A DNA stretch of 5,813 nucleotides from Frankiales bacterium (GTDB lineage Bacteria > Actinomycetota > Actinomycetes > Mycobacteriales > SCTD01), in assembly GCA_025465145.1 (NCBI GenBank), contig JAODNS010000084.1, positions 1-5,813 on the forward strand, in the 5' to 3' direction. Made by a program: the position numbers and the translations under genes. A model generated the notes under the pieces. It did not search any database and was not told the origin of the DNA. It was given only the letters and a program-made list of their open reading frames with translations. Shown here one piece after another: positions 5,482 through 5,813 of the stretch. How positions within the stretch are numbered: the first letter of the stretch is position 1; every line of letters starts with the position of its first letter.

Positions 5482-5813
5482 ATGGAACGGGCGGAGTTGG
5501 CGGGGCGGCGGCGGCAGATCGGCGAGAGCATCCAGGACTGGGGCGCCACGGCGGAGGTGGGCGAGGGCTACTGGGTCGCCCTGATCGGGCTGCCCAGCGC
5601 CGACGCGAACATGGCGCTCCTGAGCACGAGCGACTCGGTTGCGACGGCGCGGGTGCTGGAGCTGATCGAGCAGGCGGACGTCCCGGCGCTAGTCCTCCTC
5701 GCAGGAGACGGAGCAGACGCCGCCCTGCCATCGCCCTGGCAACGCGTCGGGTCGATGCCGTTCATGTCAGGGGAGCTGGCCGGGATGACACTGATGCAGG
5801 ACCCCCGTGTACG
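5482..5813 (+). CDS. GNAT-like acyltransferase N-terminal region, partial at window end
   Basis: The frame is open from ATG 5482 to the window edge (110 codons, 3' end missing). The visible part resembles N-terminal halves of actinobacterial GNAT-family proteins: a helical start with a tryptophan (W20), then YWVALIGLPSADANMALL (30-47), a predicted helix ending in VPALVLLAG (67-75), and PWQRVGSMPFM (85-95). This pattern of a degenerate acyl-binding domain before the catalytic one is common in two-domain GNAT proteins, but the acetyl-CoA loop (Q/RxxGxG/A) would lie beyond the edge and is not seen, so the activity is unproven. An in-frame TAG at 5470-5472 makes this the first possible start. There is no Shine-Dalgarno at usable distance, so a leaderless message is likely. 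The same-strand gap of 113 nt from pyk suggests separate transcription. Confidence 0.55.
   Translation, partial: MERAELAGRRRQIGESIQDWGATAEVGEGYWVALIGLPSADANMALLSTSDSVATARVLELIEQADVPALVLLAGDGADAALPSPWQRVGSMPFMSGELAGMTLMQDPRV

Noticed and set aside
3869..5731. Very long open frame on the minus strand (about 620 codons) opposite pyruvate kinase.
   Set aside because: It is antisense to a certain pyk gene, runs past it into the next gene, and has His/Arg/Asp-rich low-complexity composition typical of a shadow frame in GC-rich DNA.

Overview
The window is high-GC DNA with strong GC bias at third codon positions, a MerR regulator of HspR type paired with a small heat-shock gene, an IS110-family element and two genes that look leaderless. 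Together these point to an actinobacterium (Actinomycetota). The genus cannot be fixed from the sequence alone.

Layout, left to right. Bases 1-99 are a foreign-looking, AT-rich stretch (5 G/C in the 34 bases 21-54). It abuts a gene (100-1647) for a metallohydrolase related to membrane dipeptidases (peptidase M19-like). That gene lacks its N-terminal part, including the first metal-binding motif expected for the fold. A heat-shock unit follows: a promoter (1697-1726), a 5'-UTR hairpin, an Hsp20 chaperone gene (1784-2209), a perfect 14-bp intercistronic hairpin (2216-2248), and a 99-residue HspR-like MerR regulator (2260-2559). The natural reading is an autoregulated chaperone-regulator operon.

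On the minus strand lies a decayed IS110-family element, about 2573-3809. Its transposase keeps both domains (DEDD and serine) but has lost roughly 45-50 residues between them and changed frame near 3150-3175. Its upstream non-coding end (about 3666-3800) carries two hairpins, and is where an IS110 bridge (seek) RNA would be encoded.

Next comes a complete pyruvate kinase gene (3914-5368) with the sequence signature of the potassium-independent type. The window ends in the 5' part of a gene (5482 to edge) whose product resembles the N-terminal region of a GNAT-like acyltransferase. Both of these genes have a -10-like hexamer 6 nt before the start codon and no Shine-Dalgarno, so both are candidates for leaderless translation.

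No wholly new system is evident. The items most worth following are the IS110 remnant with its candidate guide RNA, the hairpin-separated hsp20-merR pair, and the abrupt junction at the left edge.
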